Below are positions 6,995-15,485 of a stretch of 39,435 nt of DNA, piece by piece; the first letter of the stretch is position 1, and every line of letters starts with the position of its first letter. This stretch comes from Nocardia veterana NBRC 100344 (GTDB taxonomy: Bacteria > Actinomycetota > Actinomycetes > Mycobacteriales > Mycobacteriaceae). Under the pieces are notes generated by a model. The model made no database searches. It worked only from the letters and a program-made list of their open reading frames with translations, and was not told the origin of the DNA. The translations under genes were made by a program, and so were the position numbers. The DNA lies in assembly GCF_000308855.1 (NCBI RefSeq), contig NZ_BAGM01000130.1:1-39435 (forward strand). The letters are read 5' to 3'.

Positions 6995-9900
6995 ATGAAT
7001 GCCCTGACAGTGACGCTGGGCACGATTGGTGCGGTGCTCAGCCTGGTGTGCTGGGCGTCGTTCATCGGCGGCGTATGGAAGATCGTCAGCGCGATCCGGG
7101 TCGGCCAGCCGGCACCGGATCGCTGGCGGCCGTTCTTCCCGCGCTTCAAGACGATGCTGGTCGAGTTCATCGCACATACCCGTATGAACAAATTCCGCAC
7201 CGTCGGCTGGGCGCACTGGCTGGTGATGATCGGATTCATCACCGGTGCGATCCTGTGGTTCGAGGCCTACGGTCAGACGTTCGACCCGGAATTCCACTGG
7301 CCGATCATCGGTAATTGGGGCGTCTACCACTTCTGGGACGAGCTCATGGGCATCGGAACCGTGGTCGGCATTCTGGTGCTGATCGCCATCCGCCAGCTCA
7401 ACCACCCGCGCGTGCCCCAACGACTGTCGCGCTTCAGCGGCTCGAAATTCGGCCCCGCCTACCTGATCGAGGCGATCGTGCTGATGGAGGGCCTCGGCAT
7501 GATCTTCGTCAAGGCCGGAAAGATCGCGCTGAACGGCGAGGGCAACCCGGCGACCGACTTCTTCACCATGCATGTCGCCGAACTTCTGCCCGCGAACGCG
7601 ACCATGGTGTCGATCTTCGCCTTCATCAAGCTGATGTCGGGTATGGCGTTCCTGTACTACGTCGGTCGCAATGTCACCTGGGGTGTGGCCTGGCACCGGT
7701 TCGCGGCGTTCCCGAACATCTACTTCAAGCGGGAGGCCGACGGCGGCGTCGCCCTCGGTGCCGCGAAGCCGATGATGTCCAAGGGCCGTGCGCTGGACAT
7801 GGAGAACGTCGACCCCGACACCGACACCCTGGGCGCCGGGCGGATCGAGGACTTCTCCTGGAAGGGCTGGCTGGACTTCACCACCTGCACCGAATGTGGT
7901 CGCTGCCAGAGCCAGTGCCCGGCGTGGAATACCGGTAAGCCGCTGTCGCCGAAGCTGCTGATCATGTCGCTGCGCGATCACGGTGCCGCCAAGGCGCCGT
8001 ATCTGCTGGCCGGTGGCCGTAAGGATATGGGCGGCGACGAGGTCGGTCTGGTCGACGCCGAGGGCAAGCCGAACGAAGCCGCGCTGGCGAAGATTTCGGA
8101 GGCGGCCAAGGCCGAGGCCGAGCGTCCGCTGGTCGGCGGCGAGGACGTCAACGGCATCATCGATCCCGAGGTGCTGTGGTCCTGCACCACCTGTGGCGCC
8201 TGCGTCGAGCAGTGCCCGGTCGATATCGAGCACGTCGACCACATCATCGATATGCGTCGCTACCAGGTGCTGATCGAGTCGGAGTTCCCCTCCGAGTTGG
8301 CCGGCCTGTTCAAGAACCTGGAGAACAAGGGCAACCCCTGGGGCCAGAACGCCAAGGATCGCCTGAACTGGATGTCGGAGCTGGACTTCGATATTCCGGT
8401 CTTCGGCCAGGACGCGGACAGCTTCGACGGTTACGAATACCTGTTCTGGGTCGGCTGTGCCGGCGCCTACGAGGACCGCGCCAAGAAGACCACCAAGGCC
8501 GTGGCGGAGCTGCTCGCCACCGCGGGTGTGAAGTTCATGGTGCTGGGCGCCGAGGAGACCTGCACCGGTGACTCGGCTCGCCGCGCCGGTAACGAATTCC
8601 TGTTCCAGCAGTTGGCGATGCAGAACATCGAAACGCTGAATTCGGTCTTCGAGGGTGTGGAGCCGTCGAAGAAGAAGATCGTCGTGACCTGTGCGCACTG
8701 CTTCAACGCGCTGAACAACGAGTATCCGCAGGTCGGCGGCACCTACGAGGTCGTGCACCACACCCAGCTGCTGAACCGCCTGGTGCGGCAGAAGAAGCTC
8801 GTCCAGGTGAAGCCGGTGTCGGAGAAGGTCACCTACCACGACCCCTGCTACCTGGGCCGGCACAACAAGATCTACAACGCGCCCCGTGAGCTGATGGCCG
8901 CCTCGGGCGCGAAGGTCACCGAAATGCCTCGCCACGGCGAGCGCTCGATGTGCTGTGGCGCCGGTGGTGCCCGCATGTGGATGGAGGAGCAGCTCGGTAA
9001 GCGAGTCAACCTCGATCGGACCGACGAGGCACTGGCCACGTTGGACGGCGGCAACTCGCCGTCGCTGATCGCCACCGGCTGCCCCTTCTGCCGCGTGATG
9101 CTCACCGACGGTGTGACCGCGCGCAAGGATTCCGGCGAGGTCGGCCAGGGCGTCGAGGTCGTGGACGTCGCGCAGCTGATGCTGCAGTCGATCGACCGGG
9201 TCGAGCCGGCGGCGCTGTCGGAGAACCTGAAGGTGATCCAGCAGCCCAAGGCGCCCGAACCGGTCGCCGAGACCGCGCCCGCACCGGCCGCCGAGGCCGC
9301 GGCAACCGAGGCGGAGGCGGCCCCGGCCGAGCAGGCCGCCCCGGCCGCACCGGCCGCCGGCAAGGGCCTGGCGATGATGGGTGGCGGTAAGGCACCCGGC
9401 GGCAAGGGACTCGCCATGAAGGGCGCGGCAAAGGCCCCGGGCGCCAAGGCAACTCCGAAGCCCGAAGCGGCCGAGGCGAGCGCGGAAGCGCCCGCGGAGG
9501 CTCCGGCCGCGAAGCCGGGCGGACTCGCCATGAAGGGCGCCGCCAAGGCACCCGGCGGCAAGGGACTCGCCATGAAGGGCAAGGCGAAGGCGCCGGGCGC
9601 CAAGCCCGCAAGCGCGGCCCCGGCCGAGACTGCCGCCGCGGCACCCGCATCGGAGGCACCCGCGGAACCGGCCGAGTCGACCCCGACCGCCACCGGTCCC
9701 ACCGAGACCAAGCCGACCGTGGCGCCGAAGGGTCTGGCGATGAAGTCCGGCTTCAAGCGCCCCGGCCCGAAGGCACCGAGTGCGGCCGAGCCCGTCGCCT
9801 CCGAACCCGCCCCGGCGGCAACGGAATCCGGTAACGGTGCGGCCACCGAAGCCGAGCCGGACACCGAGGCGGCGAACACGGCCGCCACCGGCACCGAGTC

Positions 9901-10054
9901 GGCCGACACCGCGGCGACGAATACCGAGGCGTCCACCCCGGAGCCGACGGAGTCGAACGGCAGTACCGGCAACGGTGCGGTCGCGCCCCCGACGGCCAAG
10001 CCGGGCGGGCTGGGCTTCAAGGCCGGAGCGAAGGCGCCGGGCCGCCGGAAGTAG
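6995..10054 (+). CDS. etfD: Membrane Fe-S electron-transfer protein, EtfD-like (heterodisulfide-reductase related)
   Basis: A 1019-residue protein. The N-terminal 230 residues hold about five membrane helices (about 5-30, 72-92, 115-133, 156-174, 200-222), as in quinone-reactive NarI-like subunits. Two [4Fe-4S] motifs follow: Cys298/301/304/308 and Cys397/400/403/407. Two CCG domains come next, with CAGAYE at 488 and with VTCAHCF, DPCYLGRH, MCCGAGG and TGCPFC further on. The order matches M. tuberculosis Rv0338c, reported as EtfD, which passes electrons from acyl-CoA dehydrogenases via EtfBA to menaquinone. From about residue 749 an Ala/Pro/Glu-rich tail of about 270 residues carries six copies of a GLAMK-x-KAPG unit. 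The ATG at 6995 has AAGGAAGG 7 bp upstream; an in-frame ATG at 6965 has no such site. A terminator follows. The tail's role is unknown. Confidence 0.85.
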   Translation: MNALTVTLGTIGAVLSLVCWASFIGGVWKIVSAIRVGQPAPDRWRPFFPRFKTMLVEFIAHTRMNKFRTVGWAHWLVMIGFITGAILWFEAYGQTFDPEFHWPIIGNWGVYHFWDELMGIGTVVGILVLIAIRQLNHPRVPQRLSRFSGSKFGPAYLIEAIVLMEGLGMIFVKAGKIALNGEGNPATDFFTMHVAELLPANATMVSIFAFIKLMSGMAFLYYVGRNVTWGVAWHRFAAFPNIYFKREADGGVALGAAKPMMSKGRALDMENVDPDTDTLGAGRIEDFSWKGWLDFTTCTECGRCQSQCPAWNTGKPLSPKLLIMSLRDHGAAKAPYLLAGGRKDMGGDEVGLVDAEGKPNEAALAKISEAAKAEAERPLVGGEDVNGIIDPEVLWSCTTCGACVEQCPVDIEHVDHIIDMRRYQVLIESEFPSELAGLFKNLENKGNPWGQNAKDRLNWMSELDFDIPVFGQDADSFDGYEYLFWVGCAGAYEDRAKKTTKAVAELLATAGVKFMVLGAEETCTGDSARRAGNEFLFQQLAMQNIETLNSVFEGVEPSKKKIVVTCAHCFNALNNEYPQVGGTYEVVHHTQLLNRLVRQKKLVQVKPVSEKVTYHDPCYLGRHNKIYNAPRELMAASGAKVTEMPRHGERSMCCGAGGARMWMEEQLGKRVNLDRTDEALATLDGGNSPSLIATGCPFCRVMLTDGVTARKDSGEVGQGVEVVDVAQLMLQSIDRVEPAALSENLKVIQQPKAPEPVAETAPAPAAEAAATEAEAAPAEQAAPAAPAAGKGLAMMGGGKAPGGKGLAMKGAAKAPGAKATPKPEAAEASAEAPAEAPAAKPGGLAMKGAAKAPGGKGLAMKGKAKAPGAKPASAAPAETAAAAPASEAPAEPAESTPTATGPTETKPTVAPKGLAMKSGFKRPGPKAPSAAEPVASEPAPAATESGNGAATEAEPDTEAANTAATGTESADTAATNTEASTPEPTESNGSTGNGAVAPPTAKPGGLGFKAGAKAPGRRK
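9362..10051 (+). repeat. Six-copy 13-residue coding repeat in the EtfD-like tail
   Basis: The unit reads (K/G)GLAMKxxxKAPG. Copies seen are KGLAMMGGGKAPG, KGLAMKGAAKAPG, GGLAMKGAAKAPG, KGLAMKGKAKAPG, KGLAMKSGFKRPG and GGLGFKAGAKAPG, the last only three residues from the C-terminus. They are separated by acidic Ala/Pro/Glu/Thr linkers of 0 to about 80 residues. Each unit is basic with two to four lysines. Confidence 0.85.
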
Positions 10055-10065
10055 TCACCACAGCA

Positions 10066-10105
10066 CGAAGGGGCGCTGCCGATTCGGCAGCGCCCCTTCG
10101 TTTTT
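10066..10105 (+). terminator. Strong intrinsic terminator after the etfD-like gene
   Basis: A perfect 17-bp stem (10066-10082 with 10084-10100), containing GGGGCGCTGCC, is followed directly by TTTTT at 10101-10105. It begins 11 bp past the stop codon. Confidence 0.92.
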
Positions 10106-10231
10106 CGCCTTCGGTTCGCGCAGATACCTCGCTGAACGGTGGTCCGAGGTGACAGCAGGCGATAGGCGGCGCCGGTGGACATCGCACCGGCCCGGCGGCC
10201 GGGACCGACCGGCAGCTCCCCTCACGAGCCG

Positions 10232-10264
10232 GATTCCGGGGCCCCGGGCGGGCGCCCCGGAATC
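10232..10264 (-). terminator. Terminator for glycine-zipper paralog B
   Basis: Eleven-base arms GATTCCGGGGC (10232-10242) and GCCCCGGAATC (10254-10264) lie 20 bp past the stop of the minus-strand gene. There is no clear U-tract. The remaining bases between 10106 and 10283 show nothing else. Confidence 0.55.
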
Positions 10265-10283
10265 TCGGTGCGACGCCGAATTC

Positions 10284-10961
10284 CTAGTTGCCGTTGGCCC
10301 CTTCGGCCCACTTGGTGGTGCCCGGCGGGGCCTGCAGGGTGTTGATCAGGTCCATACCGGCGATACCGAGCGCCGGCCCGCCGACCGCGATGGTGCCGAG
10401 GATGCCGCCGATGCCCGCACCGGCGATCGCCGCGGGGATGCAGCCGATGGCCAGCAGCGGCAGGCCGAGGATGCAGCCGGTGATGCCGCCGACCACGACT
10501 CCGATGGCGGTGCCGACGAATCCGCCCACTGCCGTGGCGATTCCGAACTGCGTGGAGAATTCGTTCATCGCCCGCTGATTCTCCAGCGGGGACGCGATCG
10601 GGCGAACCGCGACCGGGTGATCGGTCGTCATGGTCTGCTGCGGGGTCAGCTCCAGCACGGTCCCGTTGTTCTTCACCACGGGCTTGACCGGAATCTGGGC
10701 CTCGTCCACCCGCACATCGGTGGGCAGACTGACCACCGTAGCGCCGTGGGAATCGGTGATCGCGTAGGACTTTTCGTCCTGCGCGAGCCGGAAGGTCCCC
10801 CCTTGCAAGGTCGTGACGACGGTTTTGTCGACCAGCTTGACTGAGTACTTGATTCCGCCCTGGTCCGGCGCGGGGGCCGGGTCGGCGTGGGCGGTGGTCA
10901 GCCCGGCGGTCATTGCGCCGATCAGCACAGCGAAGGCCGCCGTGAGGCTGCGGATTTTCAT
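10284..10961 (-). CDS. Secreted glycine-zipper protein, paralog B
   Basis: A 225-residue product if started at the ATG at 10961 (MKIRSLTAAFAV). This start aligns with the N-termini of the two paralogs; an in-frame ATG at 10973 adds four residues. The signal peptide ends at THA/DPAPA. The domain starts IKYSVKLVDKTVVTTLQGGTF and ends near GTVLELTP. SPLENQRAMNEFSTQFG then leads into a hydrophobic glycine-zipper region (GGFVGTAIGVVVGGITGC, GCIPAAIAGAGIGGILGTIAVGG) with two cysteines. It ends in LINTLQAPPGTTKWAE, a motif shared with paralog C (the latter reads SAAPGTTKWAE). B and C are much closer to each other than to A and lie in tandem, 195 bp apart. Export and membrane association are inferred; no enzymatic motif is seen. 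Confidence 0.8.
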   Translation of the reverse strand: MKIRSLTAAFAVLIGAMTAGLTTAHADPAPAPDQGGIKYSVKLVDKTVVTTLQGGTFRLAQDEKSYAITDSHGATVVSLPTDVRVDEAQIPVKPVVKNNGTVLELTPQQTMTTDHPVAVRPIASPLENQRAMNEFSTQFGIATAVGGFVGTAIGVVVGGITGCILGLPLLAIGCIPAAIAGAGIGGILGTIAVGGPALGIAGMDLINTLQAPPGTTKWAEGANGN

Positions 10962-11156
10962 GCGAATGTCCATTCCATCATCGGATCTCGGTGCCCGCCC
11001 CCTCGACGAGCACCATCACCCCGGCCGGCTGCGATACTCCCGACAGGTCGCACCGCAGCCGCACACAGGTGCGCAGATAGTACGTGGCGAGCCCTACCGA
11101 CAGACCGCCCAGTACTGGGGACATTCACTGTGCCGACGATCGCGGCATCGTGAAAA

Positions 11157-11825
11157 TTACTTGTCTTCAGCCCATTTCGTGGTTCCCGGGGCGGCGGACA
11201 GGGTGCCGATCACATCGAAGCCGGTGATCGCGAGCGCGGGCCCGCCGATCGCGATCGTGCCGAGGATGCCCCCGATGCCCGCACCCGCGACCGCCGCCGG
11301 GATACATCCCACACCCAACAGCGGCAGGCCCAGAATGCAGCCGGTGATCCCGCCGACGACGGCACCCACCGCGGTACCGAGGAAGGTGCCGACCGCGGTC
11401 GCGATTCCGAACTTGGTCTCGAAATCGTCCATGGCGCGGTGGTTTTCCAGCGGCGACGCGACCGGCCGCACGGTCACCGAGTCCTGTGCTGGAACGGTGC
11501 GCTCGGGTGTCAGTTCGAGGACGGACCCGTCGTTGTTCACCACCGGCTTCAGCTGCACCGCGGTTCCGGCGACACGTACTTCGGTCGGCAGCGATACCAC
11601 CGTCGAGCCGTGGCTGTCGGCGATCTCGTAGGACTTGTGGTCGGCGGCCGGTCGGAAGGTGCCGCCTTTCAGCGTCGTCACCACGGTTTTGTCGACGAGC
11701 TTCACGGAGTAGTCGATCGCCGCGGGGTGGGGTGCGGCGGCCGGATCGGCATGCGCGGCGGTCAGCCCGGCGGTCATGGCACCGACGACCAGAGCGGATA
11801 CCGCCGTAAGGCGCTGGAGCTTCAT
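11157..11825 (-). CDS. Secreted glycine-zipper protein, paralog C
   Basis: A 222-residue protein with signal peptide MKLQRLTAVSALVVGAMTAG ending at AAHA/DPAAA. It carries the same YSVKLVDKTVVTTLKGGTF domain and GSVLELTP end. SPLENHRAMDDFETKFG and a glycine-zipper hydrophobic region (GTFLGTAVGAVVGGITGC, GCIPAAVAGAGIGGILGTIAIGG) follow. It ends GTTKWAEDK. The ATG at 11825 has no Shine-Dalgarno but a TAAGAT -10 box six bases upstream, which implies a leaderless transcript. Paralog B, downstream on the same strand, may be read through from this promoter or have its own. The paired cysteines on either side of the central LPLL turn are kept in all three copies and could form a disulfide-closed helical hairpin. 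Confidence 0.8.
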   Translation of the reverse strand: MKLQRLTAVSALVVGAMTAGLTAAHADPAAAPHPAAIDYSVKLVDKTVVTTLKGGTFRPAADHKSYEIADSHGSTVVSLPTEVRVAGTAVQLKPVVNNDGSVLELTPERTVPAQDSVTVRPVASPLENHRAMDDFETKFGIATAVGTFLGTAVGAVVGGITGCILGLPLLGVGCIPAAVAGAGIGGILGTIAIGGPALAITGFDVIGTLSAAPGTTKWAEDK

Positions 11826-11831
11826 CCGTCA

Positions 11832-11837
11832 ATCTTA
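11832..11837 (-). promoter_or_regulatory. -10 box, leaderless position for glycine-zipper paralog C
   Basis: On the minus strand TAAGAT is followed by six bases (TGACGG) and then the ATG at 11825. Transcription would start on the start codon. Confidence 0.6.
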
Positions 11838-11887
11838 AACAGTGCCATGTCACAATATGGCCAGAATCTGAAGATCGAACGTTCCGA

Positions 11888-11928
11888 ATCCGGGTCCGCC
11901 CCCGACAGGCAACGAGGCGGACCCGGAT
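11888..11928 (-). terminator. Terminator after the minus-strand hypothetical gene
   Basis: A 13-bp stem (11888-11900 with 11916-11928, core CCGGGTCCGCC / GGCGGACCCGG) with a 15-nt loop lies 28 bp past the stop at 11957. It separates that gene from the promoter of the glycine-zipper gene further on. Confidence 0.65.
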
Positions 11929-11956
11929 CGGCAGCGGCGAGGACCGGTCTGCGGGT

Positions 11957-12577
11957 TCAGTCCTCGCCGCCTCTTCCCACCGCCAGCGCCGTCGTGACGA
12001 CTATCGATAGGGGTGGAAGTTCCGGATCGGGCGCCGGTGGCACCACCCAGTGGCAACCCTCACGAGTCCAGCGCCCCAGGCTGGTCGGCATCATGATCTC
12101 GCCTCCGGGAGATGGAATCCCGATGTGCAGCCGCTGCAGGATCTCCGATACCTGCCCGCCCGGCCGGCTGTCCGGAGTGACCAGAAAACTCCATCGCACC
12201 CGCCGGGCGAGCACCGGGCCACAACACTCGTGCGCTTCGAGCGAGCGACGCACCCGCTCGGCGCGTTCGGCCGGTAGATGAACGACACCGACTCGATCGG
12301 TGACCGGCAGGGTGACGAATCCGCCGCGCTGAATACATGTCAGACCGGCCAGATGCCGATAGAACATGACCCAATCGTCGGCGGTCCTGAGCTTTTCGAC
12401 ATTCACGGCTTCCCGACCTTCACGGCGACGTTCTCGATCCGATTCAAGGGTCCCGCCACTGCGTCGTCCCGGAAACGCCCGCACGCGCGCCCAGCGCTGC
12501 CCTTTCACTGCCCATACCGCTGCGACCAGCCGATTCCCAAGTACCAGCTCGATTTCGGGTGTGGCCGTGGTCACCAT
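11957..12577 (-). CDS. Uncharacterised protein divergent from an XRE regulator
   Basis: A 206-residue protein with no signal sequence or membrane helix. The middle part reads FVTLPVTDRVGVVHLPAERAERVRRSLEAHECCGPVLARRVRWSFLVTP, then EIMMPTSLGRWTREGCHWVVPPAPDPELPPLSIVV. The pattern (LPV...VGVVHLPA; GPV...W.FLV.P; a late MPTS..GR.....WV.PP) is reminiscent of short actinobacterial proteins annotated as bifunctional DNA primase/polymerase N-terminal-like, but no catalytic residues could be placed, so that is only a hint. Residues 26-60 are unusually basic. The ATG at 12577 is used; an alternative GTG at 12574 has a TACGAG hexamer at leaderless distance. It is divergent from the XRE-TPR gene with only 44 bp between the start codons, so the two probably share control. 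Confidence 0.6.
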   Translation of the reverse strand: MVTTATPEIELVLGNRLVAAVWAVKGQRWARVRAFPGRRSGGTLESDRERRREGREAVNVEKLRTADDWVMFYRHLAGLTCIQRGGFVTLPVTDRVGVVHLPAERAERVRRSLEAHECCGPVLARRVRWSFLVTPDSRPGGQVSEILQRLHIGIPSPGGEIMMPTSLGRWTREGCHWVVPPAPDPELPPLSIVVTTALAVGRGGED

Positions 12578-12621
12578 CCGCTCGTACTCTGGAGACCAGT
12601 TCGCGCGGAAGGGATGACATC

Positions 12622-14013
12622 GTGGTCCGGCAGTGGTCAGGTAAGGAAGCCCGTGCCCTCCGCGATGCCAAACGGATGAGCATCCGGGAGTTCGCGGCCC
12701 ATCTCGGGGTACACGAACGCCTGGTGTCGAAATGGGAGGCCGGCGGTGCCAAGGTGCATCCGCGTCCGGTCAACCAGGCCGCGCTGGACACATCACTCGC
12801 CAGGTCCGACGAAGTCGTGCGGGCACGGTTCGCGGCCATGATCGATCAGCCCGTTATCGATCGGCCGGAACCGGAATTCGAGGTGTGCCACCGCCATTCG
12901 GCGCACAGCAGGTATTCGAGCGACGCGGAACTTTTGGCACTCGTAGACGCCGGTGCGATGAGAGGTGATGCGTTAGCAGAGATTTCGGAGAGGGATCTGA
13001 TCATGGCGGCTGCCCACGAAGCCAGCGAGCACGCCGGTCGCGCCGAGGCAAGCAATGTCGGCGCCTCCACCCTGGAACAGCTCGACGCCGATGCCACCCG
13101 CATCGCGCGAGAGTACGTCCACGTGCCGCCGGTTCCGATGATGGTCGAGATGCTGCGGGTACGCCGGCGGGTGTACCGGTTGCTCGAGGGCCACCAGAAG
13201 CCCGCGGACACAAGCCATTTGTATCTGCTGGCCGGAACGCTGTCGGGGCTGCTGGCCAATGCCAGTACCGATCTCGGACATCTCGACGCCGCCGGCGAAC
13301 AGGCCCGCGCCGCCTGGGCCTATGCGGAATTGTGCGGCCACAACGGATTACGCGCGTGGACCCGCGGCATGCAGGCGCTGATCGAATACTGGTCGGAACG
13401 GCCGCGGCGGGCGGTGCTGTTGGCACAGAACGGCCAGCAGTACGCGGAATCGGTCACCGCCAAGGTGCGGCTGCACAATATCGAGGCTCGCATCTGGTCG
13501 AAGCTGGGCAACGCGGCCGATGCCGAACGCTGCATCCGCGCCGCCGAGGCCGCGCGTTCGGGTACCGGCACCGATGACCTGCACGACGAGACCGGCGGAG
13601 TGTTCGGCTTCCCGGAGGCCAAGAGTCACTACTACGCGGGCGCGACCTATATCCATCTGGGTCAGGCCGAACCGGCGCTGACCGAGACCCAGCGCACCAT
13701 CGAGCTGTACAGCGGCGGCCCGCGCGAACAGCGCTCCTACGGGGCGGAGGCGCTGGCCCGGGTGGACAATGCCGCGGCCCAGCTGATCAACGGCAGCCTG
13801 GACGGCGCCGGCGACGCCCTGCGCCCGGTGCTCGAACTGTCCGAGGATCGGCGCATCGCCCAACTCGAGGAACGGCTGACCGGCTTACGCCGCCGGATCG
13901 CGGCCCCGCGGTTCCGGGATGCGGTCGAGGCCCGTCGCCTCGACGAGCGGATCGAGGAGTTCTGCGGAACCACGGTCGCCACCGGGATGCTGCCGGCCAA
14001 TCCGCCGACCTGA
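12622..14013 (+). CDS. XRE-family regulator with helical (TPR-like) C-terminal domain
   Basis: A 463-residue protein. The N-terminal helix-turn-helix is RALRDAKRMSIREFAAHLG with VHERLVSKWEAGG, the usual Cro/C1-type arrangement, at about residues 9-45. The remainder is alpha-helical and Ala/Glu/Arg-rich with TPR-like spacing, for example LDAAGEQARAAWAYAEL and YAGATYIHLGQAEPALTETQRTIELY. Such regulators in actinobacteria often respond to small ligands or peptides (general knowledge). The start is the GTG at 12622, chosen because GGAAGGGA (12607-12614) lies at good distance. Longer in-frame starts would run into the divergent gene at 11957-12577. The adjacent divergent gene is the likeliest target. 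Confidence 0.82.
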   Translation: MVRQWSGKEARALRDAKRMSIREFAAHLGVHERLVSKWEAGGAKVHPRPVNQAALDTSLARSDEVVRARFAAMIDQPVIDRPEPEFEVCHRHSAHSRYSSDAELLALVDAGAMRGDALAEISERDLIMAAAHEASEHAGRAEASNVGASTLEQLDADATRIAREYVHVPPVPMMVEMLRVRRRVYRLLEGHQKPADTSHLYLLAGTLSGLLANASTDLGHLDAAGEQARAAWAYAELCGHNGLRAWTRGMQALIEYWSERPRRAVLLAQNGQQYAESVTAKVRLHNIEARIWSKLGNAADAERCIRAAEAARSGTGTDDLHDETGGVFGFPEAKSHYYAGATYIHLGQAEPALTETQRTIELYSGGPREQRSYGAEALARVDNAAAQLINGSLDGAGDALRPVLELSEDRRIAQLEERLTGLRRRIAAPRFRDAVEARRLDERIEEFCGTTVATGMLPANPPT

Positions 14014-14115
14014 CCGGCGATCGGGCGGGCCGGCGATGTGACCGCCACAACGTCGATCCGGCGCGGTGGCGGTGCCTCGGTTATGTGGTTGCGGGGCGGT
14101 GGCACCATTGAACAG

Positions 14116-15366
14116 GTGAGCCCTACCAGTCAGTCACCGCATCGGCCGCCCCGGATTCTGGAGCAGTCCCTCAAACTCCAGAACGTTCTCTACGAAATCC
14201 GTGGGCCTGTACACGCACATGCGGCACGACTGGAGGCCGAGGGTCATCGCATCCTCAAGCTGAACATCGGTAATCCGGCGCCGTTCGGTTTCGACGCACC
14301 CGACGTCATCATGCGCGACATGATCGCGGCGCTGCCCTATGCGCAGGGCTATTCCGAATCGAAGGGCATCCTGCCCGCGCGGCGTGCCATCGTCACCCGC
14401 TACGAGCTGGTGGCCGGCTTCCCGGAATTCGATGTGGACGACGTCTACCTGGGCAACGGCGTCTCCGAACTCATCACCATCACCATGCAGGCGCTGCTCG
14501 ACAGCGGCGACGAGGTGCTCATTCCGGCACCGGACTATCCGCTGTGGACCGCGATGACCAGCCTGGCCGGTGGCACACCGGTGCACTACCTGTGCGACGA
14601 ATCCAACGGCTGGCAACCCGACGTCGCCGATATCGAATCCAAGATCACCGACAAGACCAAGGCCCTGCTGGTGATCAACCCCAACAACCCCACCGGCGCG
14701 GTGTATTCGGCCGAGGTGTTGCAGCAGCTGGTGGACCTGGCTCGCAAACATCAACTGCTGCTGCTCGCCGACGAGATCTACGACAAGATCCTCTACGACG
14801 ACACCAAGCACATTTCGCTGGCGACCTTGGCGCCCGACCTGCTGTGCCTGACGTTCAACGGGCTGTCGAAGGCGTATCGGGTGGCCGGATACCGGTCCGG
14901 CTGGCTGGTCATCACCGGCCCCAAGGAGCACGCCGCGGGTTTCCTCGAGGGCATCGACCTGCTGGCCTCCACTCGGCTGTGCCCGAACGTGCCCGCTCAG
15001 CACGCGATCCAGGTTGCCCTCGGCGGCTACCAGAGCATCGAGGACCTGATCCTGCCCGGCGGCCGGCTCCTCGAGCAGCGCGATGTGGCGTGGGAGAAGC
15101 TCAATATGATCCCCGGCGTCTCATGCGTGAAGCCGAAGGGTGCGCTGTATGCGTTCCCCCGATTGGATCCCGAGGTCTACGAGATCCACGACGACGCGAA
15201 GCTGGTTCTCGACCTGCTGTTGCAGGAGAAGATCCTGATGGTGCAGGGCACCGGCTTCAACTGGCCGCACCACGATCACCTTCGCATCGTCACCCTGCCG
15301 TGGGCCCGGGACCTGGCCGTCGCGATCGAACGATTCGGCAACTTCCTCGCGAGTTATCGGCAGTAA
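14116..15366 (+). CDS. alaT: PLP-dependent aminotransferase, AlaT/AspC-like
   Basis: A 416-residue class I/II aminotransferase if started at the GTG at 14116 (VSPTSQSPHRPPRILEQS). Visible motifs are KLNIGNPAPFGF, YSESKGILPARRA, the NPNNPTGAVYS substrate/PLP loop, the LADEIYDKI aspartate, and the SKAYRVAGYRSGW segment with the PLP-binding lysine at about 252. These match AlaT-type glutamate-pyruvate transaminases and M. tuberculosis Rv0337c, which also sits next to the EtfD-like gene. In-frame starts at 14083 (ATG) and 14038 are less likely, because the extra residues are low-complexity and the family's N-terminus begins near the HRP...LEQS stretch. The ribosome-binding site is poor at all candidates. 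It likely makes alanine from pyruvate and glutamate in the cytoplasm. Confidence 0.88.
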   Translation: MSPTSQSPHRPPRILEQSLKLQNVLYEIRGPVHAHAARLEAEGHRILKLNIGNPAPFGFDAPDVIMRDMIAALPYAQGYSESKGILPARRAIVTRYELVAGFPEFDVDDVYLGNGVSELITITMQALLDSGDEVLIPAPDYPLWTAMTSLAGGTPVHYLCDESNGWQPDVADIESKITDKTKALLVINPNNPTGAVYSAEVLQQLVDLARKHQLLLLADEIYDKILYDDTKHISLATLAPDLLCLTFNGLSKAYRVAGYRSGWLVITGPKEHAAGFLEGIDLLASTRLCPNVPAQHAIQVALGGYQSIEDLILPGGRLLEQRDVAWEKLNMIPGVSCVKPKGALYAFPRLDPEVYEIHDDAKLVLDLLLQEKILMVQGTGFNWPHHDHLRIVTLPWARDLAVAIERFGNFLASYRQ

Positions 15367-15376
15367 CCGGAGCGGT

Positions 15377-15398
15377 CGACGCCCGCCCGGGGGCGTCG
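15377..15398 (+). terminator. Terminator after the aminotransferase gene
   Basis: An 8-bp stem CGACGCCC / GGGCGTCG (15377-15384 and 15391-15398) with loop GCCCGG lies 10 bp past the stop. It has no U-tract. Confidence 0.5.
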
Positions 15399-15473
15399 CC
15401 AACAAAACAAACCGGGAGTACGGAGAACTGAGGTTTTTGACGACTTCACTGGCGCAAACTTCGAACTTTTGTG

Positions 15474-15479
15474 TACAGT
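15474..15479 (+). promoter_or_regulatory. -10 box for the 6C-like RNA
   Basis: TACAGT preceded by TGTG (an extended -10 form), which places a start near 15486. A good -35 box was not found at normal spacing. Confidence 0.5.
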
Positions 15480-15485
15480 AGTCCT

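Noticed and set aside
6560..8935. Minus-strand open frame of 791 codons opposite the etfD-like gene
   Set aside because: The other strand carries two full Fe-S cluster motifs and membrane helices; this frame has only random composition.
9362..10051. CRISPR or tandem DNA repeat
   Set aside because: The units are in frame, vary at the DNA level and are unevenly spaced; the signal is a protein repeat.
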